Shown here: one piece after another, positions 39,735 to 51,689 of the stretch | Position numbering within the stretch: the stretch's first letter is position 1 | Layout: every line of letters begins with the position of its first letter | Origin: Chytridium lagenaria | Lineage: Eukaryota > Chytridiomycota > Chytridiomycetes > Chytridiales > Chytridiaceae | Length of the DNA: 64,000 nt | Direction: 5' to 3' | Assembly: GCA_025449115.1 (NCBI GenBank) | Contig: JAHLKC010000139.1 | Coordinates: 46,596 to 110,595 of the forward strand | Made by a program: the position numbers and the translations under genes | The notes under the pieces: generated by a model | Told to the model about the DNA's origin: nothing | The model's input: only the letters and a program-made list of their open reading frames with translations | Database searches by the model: none

Positions 39735-39811
39735 GAAATAGAAAAGAGAAAAGGAGAGAGGAGGAGGAGAAGAAGGAGGAGAGGAGGAGGAGAGGAAGAG
39801 AAGAGGAGAAG
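39735..39811. repeat. Polypurine (GA) tract
   Basis: A nearly uninterrupted run of A and G over about 77 bases with GAGGAG and AGAAG units. Confidence 0.85.
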
Positions 39812-40210
39812 AAACCCTTCAAAATCAATAAAAAAAACCCCTTCAAACCATCAGTCCAAACAAAACTAATTTCAGAAGGTCAGTCCATCATACCCAACAG
39901 TTCCTTCCAATTAAATTTAACACTCTCCCGAAAGGTGCCTTCAACTTCCACATCTTGAAAGACCTTCATCGACACCCAAAAGCACCTACAGCCAAACCTC
40001 CCCCTGTTACGACGCGAACAACATCATCCAAACACTGAAACGAAAAAACAACGATAAAAAGCACAAAGTAGCCGTTGACGCGTCCCTCAACAGAGTGCTG
40101 TCACATCAATCCCACCACCTCTCCTTGTCATCAAACAAAAGCTGTCTGCTTCGCTGTCGCATCAATCAACCTGCCACCTGTCACATCAACACCTCCCATT
40201 TCATACGTCT

Positions 40211-40219
40211 ATAAAAAGA
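40211..40219 (+). promoter_or_regulatory. Candidate TATA box
   Basis: TATAAAAAG about 130 bases ahead of the chosen ATG at 40340. Confidence 0.4.
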
Positions 40220-40339
40220 AGACAAAAGGTCCTGTCTCATCATATCCTCCTCCCACTTTCACATCCGCTCCCGTCGAATCCCAGGTCCATCCCATCACTC
40301 CAGTCATATCCCTTCCCCAGTCTCCTCAAAAGCCCTGTC

Positions 40340-42222
40340 ATGCCTTCACGACCAACGGCTCATCTTGACAAGGTTCAAGACAACACCTCCTCCTTCCATC
40401 TGCACCTCCCTCCGTTGCATCCTCCTCACATGTTATCGTCCACTCGTCGTCCTCAGCCACCACCACTACTTCCTCGTCCCACCTCCCATCCCCTTCACCC
40501 TCCCCATCGCCATCCCCTATACAACGTCATGTCTCCATCCCATCAAACGCTCTCTTCCCATCACCCCTCCTAGCTTCATCATCCCTCTTCATCTCGCACC
40601 CATGCCCATCCAACCCCTCACCCTACGACTTGTTTCAGACCACCACCTCCCCCCATCTACAACAACAACAAACCCATCGACACTTTTACCCCAACGCAAT
40701 GGCCAACCTGAATGCCATCGTCGACACCCTTGACACATCAAAAGAGCAACACTCCTTCCTGTCCAAACACTATAAGCGCCATCACTGCATGGGACAACCT
40801 TGAATCCACTGAATACAATCAAGACACTCCCTTCCTCGACCTCCTCGCATCCAATTTTAACCCCCCAAATTCCCTCTCAAGTCAATCCTCCGCTCCAAAA
40901 CTTCATATCATCATCATCATCATCGTCAACCCCCACCACTCCTCACCAGCATACTCTTCTCCTCTTATGCCACCTCCACAGACGAAGACAAGGATGCCCC
41001 CATTTTTCCTATCCGGCTCCTTGACCGATCTTCTCTTATCCTACATCATCCATCCCTCCTCACGACGACCAACCTCCACCTTACCCCGAATTAACCCTCT
41101 CAAAGCTTTCCAACACCAACAACACATCCTCCTTCAGCCCTTTCCAAGCCCTCCTCACAACAGACCCATTTACTTGCGCCTCCCCCATCCTCGATCCCTC
41201 AGACCCCTTCACCCTCCCCACCGATCCCCTTAACCCTTTTGACATCTCCAACCTCCCTTCAACCCTCTCCACCTTCCAGCACGCCAACTCCCTTGCCGCC
41301 CTTGTCGCCCTCAACGACACCCTTGACCAAGGTTGGCAATATGCCGAACATTTCATCACCGATCACCCAGACCCGGAACCTCAAGACCCCATCACATCCT
41401 CCATCACCTCCCTCTCCCAAACCATCATTTCATCATCTTCAAACAACAAGCTCAGGGTCACCCCGAAAACCCCAAAAAGCCTTGAAGGCACAGGCGCTCA
41501 AGCCTTCAGACTCTCCCCCATGAAACCGAAAACTCCAACACAACGAAAAAAACGTGTCGTCCCGTAAGTCCCCATTCTCTCACCTTTAAAAATATCTCCA
41601 CCGTAATATCCCGTCGTCTAACATTCAAAAACAATAAAGCTACGTTACCCGGAAACCCCCAAAACCCACCCCAACTCCCTCAACTACCGCCGACTCCCTC
41701 ACCCTCAGTTTCCAACGTCTCCATGCAACCCTCCAATCCACAAATTCTCCCACCACCGCTGTCCAATTTATCAACGACGCCACAGACGGAAACCCCAAAT
41801 CCAGTCCCGGTCATGACCTCGAAGGAATCCGCCGACGCAGCAAACCCGTCACCCCACGGAAACGCAAACCACGCGTCAACGAAGCATCATCCGCCCCTGA
41901 AAAGACCAGTGATGAAGGGTTTGAGAGGTTGTTGTTTGGGTGTGCGGATGAGATGGATTTTACAACGTTGGAGATGATGGGGATGCGGGAGGAAATGTTG
42001 ACGATACCTTGTGCTGCTGTGAGGCCAGAGTTGGTGACAGCACCCTCTGCGATGACGAAGGAGAGTGTTGTGGTGGAACGTGTTGTGCATGAAGATTTGT
42101 TGGGTCCTGCGATGGAAGAGGTTGAGGTGGACGAAGCTGAACAGAATTTTTTGACTTTCTTGGACGCGGATGAAGACGAGATGACGGGGTTTGAGATGAC
42201 GGAGAGTGACATTTTGTTATGA
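40340..42222 (+). CDS. Ser/Pro-rich protein with basic patch and acidic C terminus, unrecognised
   Basis: Start tentatively at 40340. The protein-like reading goes through a Ser/Pro/Thr-rich part, NPSPYDLFQTTTSPHLQQQ and MANLNAIVDTLDTSKEQHS, then (after shifts near 40770, 40950 and 41090) DSTDPFTLP-like text and LNDTLDQGWQYAEHFITD. An intron at 41564-41639 keeps frame. After it come a Lys/Arg patch (GIRRRSKPVTPRKRKPR), which looks like a nuclear localisation signal, and an acidic tail (EEVEVDEAEQNFLTFL) ending at 42222. Such a layout suits a transcription regulator or chromatin protein, but no domain is recognised. Confidence 0.55.
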
Positions 42223-44111
42223 GATTTGGCGACGCTTTCATGTTGATTTGACGCGACTGTTTTTTTTTTTCCTTGTGTTTTTGTTTTTATTTTGGTTTTG
42301 AGCTGCTTCTAGTTTACTTTATTATTTTTGGTTGTTTGTTGCCCGGCCAAAAGTCTTTGCTTTTGTTTTGCTTGTATGTTTTTTTGGTAGAAGAGACGCT
42401 AAGTACCATCGTCTACATTTGTTCATTTGTGTTATTTTTTTGTTTAAAAGGGGTGATCACCCAATTCTTACTTTATGTACCGTTTGTTTCTATAATCCCC
42501 CCACACACACCACTTTTCTCCATCAAGTTTCTATCCCGTCGGTTTTCGTGTTATCGAGAAAACCATATAATTCCTTTTTTTGTTTCGCAGTATGTACCTA
42601 CAAGAAATAGACTGTTTTTTTTGGCAAAGTAGTTAAATACCATATTCCCTTTTGTTGAACGTGGTTGACGTCACGAACAAGATGGGGGGGGGGTTGGGCT
42701 TGACCCCCTTTCTTATCGCAATTCCCGTCCCCGAGAAAAAAAATGTTCAACGTAAACGCGGTTCATGGTTTTTTTTTGTTTTTTTTTTTTTGGTTGCTTT
42801 TTTACTTTGTTTTTTCCATCAGCCCCTTTTGTGGTCGAAAGGGCGGATTAAAAGTAAGGAATCCGGTGTGTTTTTGTAAGGTTACACTGTTACACACACT
42901 AAGAGACCCCAAGTTATAGAATATTTTTATTAATTCCGAGTCATCGTTGCCAAGTACCACATGGGCGTTTGCCACTTCCTTGTGTTAAGGTCCACCGCCA
43001 TGTGTACCAACCAACAGGATCATTCTGTACTACCTCCAGATACAATTGTATTACCACATGGATTTTATGATTATCATTTCAGGAGAAGACGAGGAAAAGG
43101 TCCAGGGTGAAGCCTCTATCAAAAAAACTGGTTTTTTCCCTTTTTTTAATAATGAGAAAAAGATAAAAATGTTAAAAGAGTGAAGCCCATGCGATGGGTA
43201 TTACGATGTGTTACTTGCTGTTGTTTATGAAGGGGATGAGTGATGCATGCATGACGGAATGTTCAAGGCAAAGAAAACAGACAGGGTACGACAGTGGCAC
43301 TTGGCTCTTTGTTCTTCTTTGTTTTTCTTTTTTCTTTTTTCCTTTTCTTCTTTTCTGTTCTTTATTTTTCTTCTTTTCTTTTCCATTCTTTTCTTTAACA
43401 CTGCCACGTGTGCTTTATATCATAAAATCATTAATAGTTGGAAATATTATTTATTATTATGTTGCAGTTAATATCCACAACGTCCACGACCAAAGTTACC
43501 TAGAACCTCTGGGTGATAACACCCCTTTAATAAATAAGGTCTTGCAATAAGGTCTGCCAATCAACAAAAATTCTATCGCACATATCATCTTGCAGGTTGC
43601 TCGTTATAGTCTTTCTTCCTTATTCTTGTTTAAAACAAACCGTCAATAACATCACTGTCAGTAATAGCGCAGGTCCCACGACTTCAGTTTTTTTACCAGA
43701 CAGCCATGAGGTACTTATCATGTACCACTAAATCACCCTCTGTGGTTTCAGGATAATCTTTATATATATCTATATAAAGAATCAGGAAGCGCAGTCACCG
43801 ATCACCAGCTTGTGCGCGGAACTCTTGAAACATCAACTCCATTTTTTCTCCTTTTTTTGTAGAGAAAGAATCGCACCTTCATGACGGCCAACCTCCATCA
43901 ACTTATGAAAAGCCTTGGGAGCTCGTAAATTACTGGATGTCCTCTGCACGACCCCACCTTGTCTTCTCCATCCGACAATGATGCGACTCTGAGGGGCATA
44001 AGAGGGGCTATACAGAGATCGGCTGCTGTTGATCATGGCGTTGGTGGAGACCTTTTCATACCAACGGGTTGGATTTTGGCAAGGAGTTTTATGGAACAAA
44101 GTCGAGTTTAG

Positions 44112-44192
44112 TAACTTTGGTTTTTCATTGGATCGTCATTTAATGTCGTATCTGTTAACTCTGGTTTGTTATTGGATCGTCATTTAATGCCG
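44112..44192. repeat. ~44-bp tandem duplication
   Basis: Two adjacent copies share TTGGATCGTCATTTAATG and flanking bases, with a few differences. Confidence 0.75.
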
Positions 44193-44470
44193 TTCCCCGC
44201 TCAAGCCCTGCCTTTTTGTTTTCTTCTTTCGGGTTTGTTAAGTGCTGACTTGCTGACTTTTAAGGCCCCCCGTGTAGCTCCTCTTCTCCTCCGCCCTTGC
44301 CCTCTCCCTATCTTCCGGACTCCCCTTGCCGCGTTTGGGGATCATGCTCTCCACAGCCTAACGCCTTTTTGGTCTTACTATATCATGCGTCATATAAGCT
44401 GGTGCGTGAAGGCTTGCGATTGCGCGTTTGGCTGGTATTCCTTGCACCCCACTCCTTCTCTTGTGGTCTG

Positions 44471-44499
44471 GGGGGGCCGGGGGGAAGGGGGGTGGGGAG
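44471..44499 (+). other. G-quadruplex-like tract
   Basis: Five runs of four to seven G separated by one to three bases fit the intramolecular G-quadruplex pattern. Confidence 0.6.
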
Positions 44500-45292
44500 G
44501 GTTTATGGATACGTATATACGATGACACTCATCTGAGGGGCGTCATGTGTTAAGGTGTGTGTCCTGAGTTGCAACATACCATTTGTAGGTAATATCTCTT
44601 TTGGTTGAAGGCTAAAGTGGTGAGATCGTTGATACGATTTCAGGATGGTAGTCGAGGTCCCTTTTTAGCTTATAAGTAATGCTATCCTCTATCTTTTTCG
44701 GGGAAAAAGGAATGAGTATGTCAAAGAAGTATCCGAGCAGTATGGGGTTTTGAGATGACGTACAAATATTATGGACGTCAGCGTGGTCGTCTAAGTACTC
44801 GCTTTTTTTGTCGGAAGGACTTTCAAAATAGTGATCCGTAAGAATGTCGCTTAAGATGCCGTTTCATTACGTGTGCGGCTATACAAAAAGGCATTTTGAA
44901 TACACCGCGTATGTAAGTAGAACACGGCTGATTTCGCTAGTGTGGATTCTGCAGTAACAATGGAGTAGATGTAAAGATGGCATGTTGGATAGTCAGATGG
45001 CAATATATTCTTACAAAATATGTAAAAGAGAAATGAAAAAAATAAACGGAAAACCATATAGAGCATATTAAAGAGAATGGGAGAAGCGACAAAGACTGAA
45101 CGAGAAAGTAAAGAGTTGTAGTGAAAGAAAATAAAAGTGAAAAAAGAACGTAGAATCGTTCATGTAAACGATAGAAAAAGGAGAAAGAACAGGAATGAAA
45201 AGGAGCGTGCATTCAATTAAGGGCGACAACTCATCATCAAAATAAGAAAAACAAAATAAGCGAATCAACAATTTCCCATCCTCCATCCATCT

Positions 45293-45576
45293 CTAAACAG
45301 TCGGACTCCCCGTACACCTCTGAAAGAAGCACACACAAACTCCCGTCACGCATCGATACCCTCCATTCAAATTACACCCAGGTCCTCCCAATCCACAAGG
45401 TTTGTTGACGCATCTGTTGGAGACTCGATCGCAGAATTGGGTCGAGGTGCAAGCGTCGTTGCAGGGTCTTGAAGACGGGGATTGGGTTGCTGTTGGAGGG
45501 CGGTGCCGAATGGGGTGGGGAGGGCGAATGGGAGGAGGGTGAGAAGGAGGACGAGAAAGGTAAGTAGGTTGGGCAT
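45293..45576 (-). CDS. Small secreted cysteine-rich protein
   Basis: The ATG at 45576 gives a strong signal peptide (MPNLLTFLVLLLTLLPFALP). The first frame stays open to 45367 but loses sense. A neighbouring frame from about 45488 to the TAG at 45293 reads as a compact cysteine-rich domain with ten Cys in about 55 residues (for example NDACTSTQFC, NRCVNKPCG, GYRCVTGVCVCFFQRC). The mature product is therefore probably about 70 residues, joined by a one-base correction. It looks like an apoplastic effector or structural disulphide protein. Family not recognised. Confidence 0.6.
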
Positions 45577-47987
45577 TGTTGTTGGGATGGGATGGGATGG
45601 TGGTTGTCGAGACTTTGTATCGGATTGTGGGATTGTGATGTTGGGGATGATGGTATGAAGATGAATCAATGTTTCTTTGCAGTCAGAAAGCTTTCATAAA
45701 ACGTTGGTGCGAGTTGTGAGGGAGAGACCATCCCCTCGCGTAAACATTACCTCCATTCACCGGAAATTTTTTTTTGGTTTGCATGGGGGCATGGAGAGAC
45801 GGATAACAAGCTCCCCGGTCCATCCTCATTACCAACGGAAACTCGAACAAGGGAAAGCTGTCAATCGCTTACCCTGGAACCGATCTGAAGGTGTATATTC
45901 AGGCCCAGAGTATCCCTGGTGGTCACTAGTGCTGGTCCTCTCATCAAAATCTATGTGGCCGATATCCCTGCAGTGAACAGGAAGGAAGCCATCTTGATCG
46001 CAAAACTCTTCCTCATTGACGCCCGTCACAACCTCCATCACATCACATTGCGTATACCATCGATTATCATAACTTCAAATCAATTCCTACTCATCATCTG
46101 CACTTAGAAATGTTCTAACTCTCCTGTGATGTGATTCTAAGCGATTCTGCCCCAAACTGCCTGGTTCAGCGGGTTGAAAGGTGTTGGGTCGATCAACCGT
46201 TTTTGCAGGATCGTCCCTGAAGATTGCAACCCCGGAACCCCCTACAAGACAATCATTTGAGGTTTTTGTAATCGGGAGACTAGCATCAAGATGAGGCTAT
46301 AAAAGGGGAAGACGTTTTGTGATCTTTTCCTAGCACTTAACCACCTTTTCTTTCTTCTGCGTTTGGGAGATTGCTGGAACGTATCAAAGACATTCTACTT
46401 GTGGTTTGTGCGAACTCTTTTTTTTGGGGGGATTCGATTTGAAGTGAGGTTGAGATTTTGTGGACCTGCTTTCGTATCGGGTCTCGCTTTTCTTCTCGGC
46501 CGTGTGTAAACTAAAGGCAAGGAAGTACCGCTTTCTTCAAAACATCATTATTTCTTCATCTTTTACATGTTTTCTTGTACATATGTTGTTTTTTTTGTTG
46601 TTTTTTTTAGGTGATGTCTTGCCTTTTGGTTAGTTTATTTAGGGAGCTCTCGTTGTTGTTTTTCCGTTTGAATCGTTAAGCGTGGCTTTCTTAGAGACCA
46701 CTGTCCTTGTCGTGACGAGAGAGATGTCTTTACATTATAGGCAAACCTCTTCGTTTCTGTTATTATTCATTTTAAGCATTCTTAGCACATAAATTTTGTG
46801 AACGCTATGGGTGTGATTTCTTCCCTATGGTATGTAGTATGAGTGTAGGTAGGGATGGGGAGCATGATGGGAACCAACTGTGAATTGGCGGGCAGAAGGT
46901 TCTTTTTTTTCAGGATAGTATGTAGCTGCTGGAGATGCTGATACCGTTTCCACGACTCGAGCGACTCGAGCTATGGGGACAGTAGTAGTGGTGTGTGAGT
47001 AGTCAAACCTGTATTAGGCACCTTATAACTTTTTTCTATAAAGCAGATTTTGTTTTTATTAAAAATTTATTACAATTAATGAAAAGATGCACATGATCTG
47101 GAATTATTTATAAAAATGAAAATGGAAATCTTTTGGTTTGTATCGATCCATCATGATCATCATCATCATCATCATCCATAGCGTCTATTTCGGATGACCA
47201 CATATTATTGAATTCACGCAAGCCAGTTTGTTCTGGTTTTTATTTTAATGGTTGAAGCCTCTCTTTACTTTTGTTATCATCAGCAATAATCATGATCATG
47301 GACTCTTTCTCTTTCAAGAAAAGTGGTCGGGTGGGCTGTTTTCTTGCGTGCAAAGGATGGACCATTCGACGTTACACATGGATAGTTGAAGGGCTTTCTG
47401 TGTATTACCATATATGGAAATAAGAGCTTGCTTTTTTATCGATGTGAATAATTTATAATGGAAGTGGGCACGTGCAGGCTATTTCGAAATGTCACAACAC
47501 TCGTCCCTTGACAATTCTAATTATAAAAAGGCAAGCACCATCCTCAAGTTTAAAGCCCATGGTATGACAATGTGTAACATTCAGTGTCTTAACCCTATAT
47601 CGTTTTGGGCTGGCATGCACATCATGACAGCCTGCGGCCTGTTATAGTATTTATTATTAATAAATAATGATACATCATAGGGCTGCTCAAAGGTTGTTTT
47701 TTACTCATAATTGATTATTTATTTATTGTGGGCTCTTCTCCCCTTAAACAAATATATTTCTATTATTCAATTAATTATTAATTACCCCCCCCCCCCCCCG
47801 CCAACCCTTCGGACCAATTCAAGTCATAAATAAATAATTAAATAAATAAATAATAAATAAAAATATATAAATAACCCGACACCTCACAGGCTTCCTTTCC
47901 CATTTCACCTCCCAAATATTATTAAATATACTAAAAACGTACTCACACCACCACCTTTCTCCACACACCGTCCCTACTACACTCAAA
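45577..47987. other. Long intergenic region
   Basis: Short open frames at 45677-46107 are not supported. From 47000 on it is AT-rich with a (CAT)n run at about 47155-47177 and fifteen C at 47785-47799. The end should contain the bHLH promoter. Confidence 0.55.
47785..47799. repeat. C15 homopolymer
   Basis: Fifteen consecutive C about 190 bases ahead of the bHLH start. Confidence 0.9.
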
Positions 47988-49193
47988 ATGAGCATGATCC
48001 AGCACATGGATCACTTTGTTATCCCAAACACTTCTACTTATTCTTCTACATCTGCCTCCACTTCTACCTCTGCAACCAAGGCTGCCATGGCTACCACCAC
48101 TATAAACACACTCCCATCGATCACCATCCATACACGCACCACCACCTCCAACATCAGCTGCAACAACAGCAATGATCTTCAGCTTCACCAGCAACAGCAA
48201 CAGCAACAGCAGCACATTCCATCAGCTCTCGCTCAACGCCTTGTTCTTCTCCACGGCGTGCACAACCACCTCCCTCACCATCGATCAGCTGACATGGACG
48301 TTCAAATCAACAACCATCAACATCATGAACATCATCACCTCACATCCCCTCCTCCATCCGTCGCATCCCGCACCAGCTCTGCTTCTCCTTCCCTCTCACC
48401 ATCCCCATCACCCTCCATTCCTGCCACAGTCTGCCCGCCCCCAACTCCTTCTAAAACCCCTAAAACCCCCAGAACCCGTCGTCCAAGAGCACCGAAATCC
48501 ACTCCTTCTATCACCACATCACCTACTACCACCACAACAACAACAACATCATCGACAGTAATCGACGACCCAAACGCCTCGGACTCTGACTACCCTCTCC
48601 CCCCCAAACCCAAGGGCAAACCTGGCCGCAAGGGACCCCGCACAAAAAAGGAAAAAGAAGAACGTGACCTACAACGCAAAGTCTCCCATTCTGCCATTGA
48701 ACGTCGTAGACGTGAACGCATCAATGACAAGATTCTCCTCCTCAAATCCCTTGTCCCCACATGTGCGAATCAAGATAACTTGCATAAACTCTCGATATTG
48801 CAGAACACGATCGAGTATATTCAGAGATTGCAGATGGTGTTTGAGGAGAGTGGGATGGTCATGCCGCCTATGGATCATGTTGTTAAGGTGGAAGGGGATC
48901 TGATGATGGATGAGGATGATGAGGAGGGCTCACAGCATCATCGCTGTCAGAGTGCCAGTGTCGTTGTTGGGGGTCAAGGTGAAGACACTATTCATGTAAG
49001 AACTTCAAGAGAGGAGGATGCAGAGAGAGGGTTGATGATGCTTGCCATGGCCACCTCTAGTGTTCATCACTCTTCTTCTTTATCCATGTCGACACCCCCT
49101 TCCCCATCGTCATCGTTATCATCATCTCCATCATCACCCACTATCCATGGCACAAGCAGGAGAAGAATGTCAGTAGGCAGTCTCCTGTGTTGA
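47988..49193 (+). CDS. bHLH transcription factor
   Basis: Nuclear DNA-binding regulator, 401 residues, with no intron or frame break seen. The N-terminal half is low-complexity (Ser/Thr, poly-Gln, His-rich, Ser/Pro). At about residue 205 a basic AT-hook-like stretch (KGKPGRKGPRTKKEKEE) leads into the bHLH: SHSAIERRRRERINDKILLL (basic region and helix 1), a loop with NQDNLH, then KLSILQNTIEYIQRLQ (helix 2). The His-Glu-Arg residues at basic positions 5, 9 and 13 are those of class B factors that bind CACGTG E-boxes. No leucine zipper is obvious after helix 2. The C terminus is acidic, then Ser/Pro-rich. The start chosen is the first ATG of the frame, after an AT-rich leader. Confidence 0.92.
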   Translation: MSMIQHMDHFVIPNTSTYSSTSASTSTSATKAAMATTTINTLPSITIHTRTTTSNISCNNSNDLQLHQQQQQQQQHIPSALAQRLVLLHGVHNHLPHHRSADMDVQINNHQHHEHHHLTSPPPSVASRTSSASPSLSPSPSPSIPATVCPPPTPSKTPKTPRTRRPRAPKSTPSITTSPTTTTTTTTSSTVIDDPNASDSDYPLPPKPKGKPGRKGPRTKKEKEERDLQRKVSHSAIERRRRERINDKILLLKSLVPTCANQDNLHKLSILQNTIEYIQRLQMVFEESGMVMPPMDHVVKVEGDLMMDEDDEEGSQHHRCQSASVVVGGQGEDTIHVRTSREEDAERGLMMLAMATSSVHHSSSLSMSTPPSPSSSLSSSPSSPTIHGTSRRRMSVGSLLC

Positions 49194-50046
49194 ACATTGT
49201 TGTTTATTATTGTTGTTTTTGTATAGAAGTTTTTATCCATCTGTTGTTTTTGTTATTCGTCTCTCTCTCCTTGTAAAAGATGTTTTTTAAATATTAGAAA
49301 TTGAATGACATTATCGTTAGCGCTGGTTTCGCTTAAAAATGCCATTCTTTTTTTATAGTCTAAAATAATAACATTTAATACTATTTCATTTTGGTCTAAA
49401 CAAATCTCGTTAACCTTTCCTTTTTGTTTAACGTATAGTATTTATTTAAAACGGTAAGTTTTTATTCTTTATCGATTGTCATTTTATCGATTGTCATCAG
49501 TAGGAGATTAACCATAGATTGCAATCTGACATTTCCTTGTTTGTTTGTATTCCCATCACACGAGTCGTTGGTGTTAACTGTTGAACACTTCCACCCATCA
49601 ATAAATACGCACATACGCATCAGATTACTTGATTCCATCGAGCGCATCTATCTCGTCTCGCATTTATTTCACTCCTTGACCATCAACCCATCGATAATGA
49701 TTTCATTAGCCTTTACTGGCCCGGAACATCTCGCCATAAAGAAATAGAAGACGCACCTCACCGACGATATCTCATCACGGTCCACTGCATACCTACCTTC
49801 CAAGCAATTTCTTACCCAACTATGGTAGTTCGCGGTCACTTCATGCGAAACGGCCGGAATCGTCCTCTCCAAATGAAAAAGAGACGCTTCTAGTAACTTA
49901 ACTTCCCTGATTACAGCGACGACACTACATCCCAATCTTTTGTGATGATTTGTTCCCGTTACATCCATCCCGAGAGTCCAATGAGGAGGGAAGAAGAAAC
50001 CGAATTTGCGGAATTCCATCCGCCCAGGAACTAGTCTTCGCTGCGG
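49194..50046. other. Intergenic, with an ambiguous antisense open frame
   Basis: T-rich bHLH 3' region, then AT-rich DNA. A 176-codon minus frame (50196-49669) reads fairly like protein (VTGTNHHKRLGCSVVAVIRE, TANYHSWVRNCLEGRYAVD) but collides with the better-spliced + strand exons from 50047. I cannot decide between them. Confidence 0.4.
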
Positions 50047-50602
50047 ATGTCTACGATGGAAGAGTGCCAAAGGAGAACCGTTGCGCCTGCAAAATGGGTT
50101 GGGGCATATGTGAAAAAGGACGTACTTACGGACAATTCTCCAAAGGAAGAGCGTAGTTTGAAACAGGATAAAGATGAGGAGAAAGACCAAGTTCAATGTG
50201 AGTTCTTTTTCAATATCGTTTATGTAATACAGTTTGCTTACATTACTTACGATTCTCTTTTTTTTTTTTTGTCGTTCCCCTCTTTCAGCAAAAGTTTTGG
50301 AAAAGGATGACGAGGAAACTAAAAATGGTGATACTCCATCCTCAAATAAAACTCTAGTTGGTGCAGTAACTAGTAAGTCAAACTCTGATATTTTGTGTAA
50401 ATATTTGTCTATTCTTTCATATTGTCAGCTCCCTGAATCCCTTAAATCGATCGCCATCCCTGCAGGCTTGAACGACTGCCAAGTCAACCTTCTTGTTAAA
50501 CAATTGCATCCTACTATGAGACCTGCGACTCCAACTTGTATTACGGGAGGCGTGCACCTCTTAACAAGCACTGTGGAATCGCAGCAGGCTATGTGGATTT
50601 GA
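50047..50602 (+). CDS. Small hydrophilic protein, three exons, unrecognised
   Basis: Charged text (EERSLKQDKDEEKDQVQ) ends at a GTGAGT donor near 50199. After a T-rich intron it resumes at about 50289 (KVLEKDDEETKNGDTPSSN) to a GTAAGT donor near 50372. It finishes in a third exon from about 50466 (LNDCQVNLLVKQLHP) to the stop at 50602, all in one consistent frame. The start is uncertain and upstream exons are possible. No family recognised. Confidence 0.4.
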
Positions 50603-51689
50603 CAGTATCATGGGTTATTAGTATACAAGACTTGTCGACTATGATGGCTGACGGATAACTTTTTGATTTCAGTAAGAAATGTTGGAAGAGTCGTGAAGAA
50701 GTATGCACATCGCTTTCGGTGAATCAAAAACTTGTTTGCCAATTTTATGGATTTTGATGGCTGATACTGCGGCCCGTCTCACCAACAGGGGTGATATAGG
50801 ATACTTTCATGGGGAAGTCTTCGAGGCCAGCGCTTTCGATACGGTGCCACAACGGGTTTCTTGAATGCTAAGTAAAGTTTCTGTGAAGTCTCTGAAACAG
50901 TCTTGTAGCAACAGGCATTCCGTGCGCACATGACTCAACCCTCCTAGATCTTTACATTAACCCCACTGTCACCTCTACCCGCTCTCTCCACCTCACCAAA
51001 CTCCTCTCCTTCACCATCCTCTTCGACTGTCCTCCACCTAGGCCTTAAAGCCCTTGACACCAACATCATTCCCAAAATCAACGACGTCATCATGAATTCA
51101 TTATTATTCGAAGCACGGTAACACGTCGGCAACTAGGCGGCAACCCTATATATTCGCGAATGACAAATAGTGTATTCATAACCTCTTCATATTGATAGAC
51201 TGTAGACACGACTCGCATTATTATTCATCCTCTATATTTTAAATTATTAGTAATAAATTTCGAGAACCGCCTTCATGCGCACGCCGTCATGTTTATGTTA
51301 CAATAAGTGAAGCCCCCCACCCAAGTCTAGGTAACAAGGCGCCAACTGATGCACTTGGAAGTTGCAATACCAAGCCTGAAAACAGAAACGCCAAGATGAT
51401 GCATTGATGGATTTATCTGGATTGATGGATTATATGGAACAGAAACAAGCCATGGTTGGCTAAGCAGAACGTCTAGCGGAACGGTCTGTTAGAAAGAGCA
51501 CCTATAACTATCAGAAAGGTATTCATAAACCCAAGGTCTGTCCAAAAGTGTCTGCGATACCAACGGAGCTCGTACCAGCCGTCCGTGCTCGCAAAATTTT
51601 ATTTATAAACAACCACTATCGTCCAGATATCACTCTTTTCAAGGGCTGTCATCTGCTTACGATATTAAATAGTTAAACTGAGCTGCAAG
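50603..51689. other. Intergenic
   Basis: No supported gene. The last 130 bases resemble the region upstream of the second JAB-like gene (shared GTACCAGCCGTCC at about 51575 and 55847), so the duplication includes upstream DNA. Confidence 0.6.

Larger units (their letters stand above)
38304..40339. other. Long intergenic region
   Basis: About 2 kb with no open frame that looks coding, containing AT-rich DNA and a purine-only stretch at about 39735-39811. A TATAAAAAG box lies at 40211 ahead of the next gene on the + strand. The C-rich leader from 39960 may already be transcribed. Confidence 0.6.
42223..45292. other. Long intergenic region
   Basis: Starts with a T-rich 3' region. The open frames present (for example 42273-42632, 43194-43550, 44166-44525) are T-rich or C-rich low-complexity readings without features. 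A 44-base tandem duplication lies at 44112-44192 and a G-rich tract at 44471-44499. No supported gene. Confidence 0.55.

Noticed and set aside
44166..44525. 119-codon + open frame with a hydrophobic start
   Set aside because: It begins in a tandem duplication and ends in the G-rich tract; no gene-like codon pattern.
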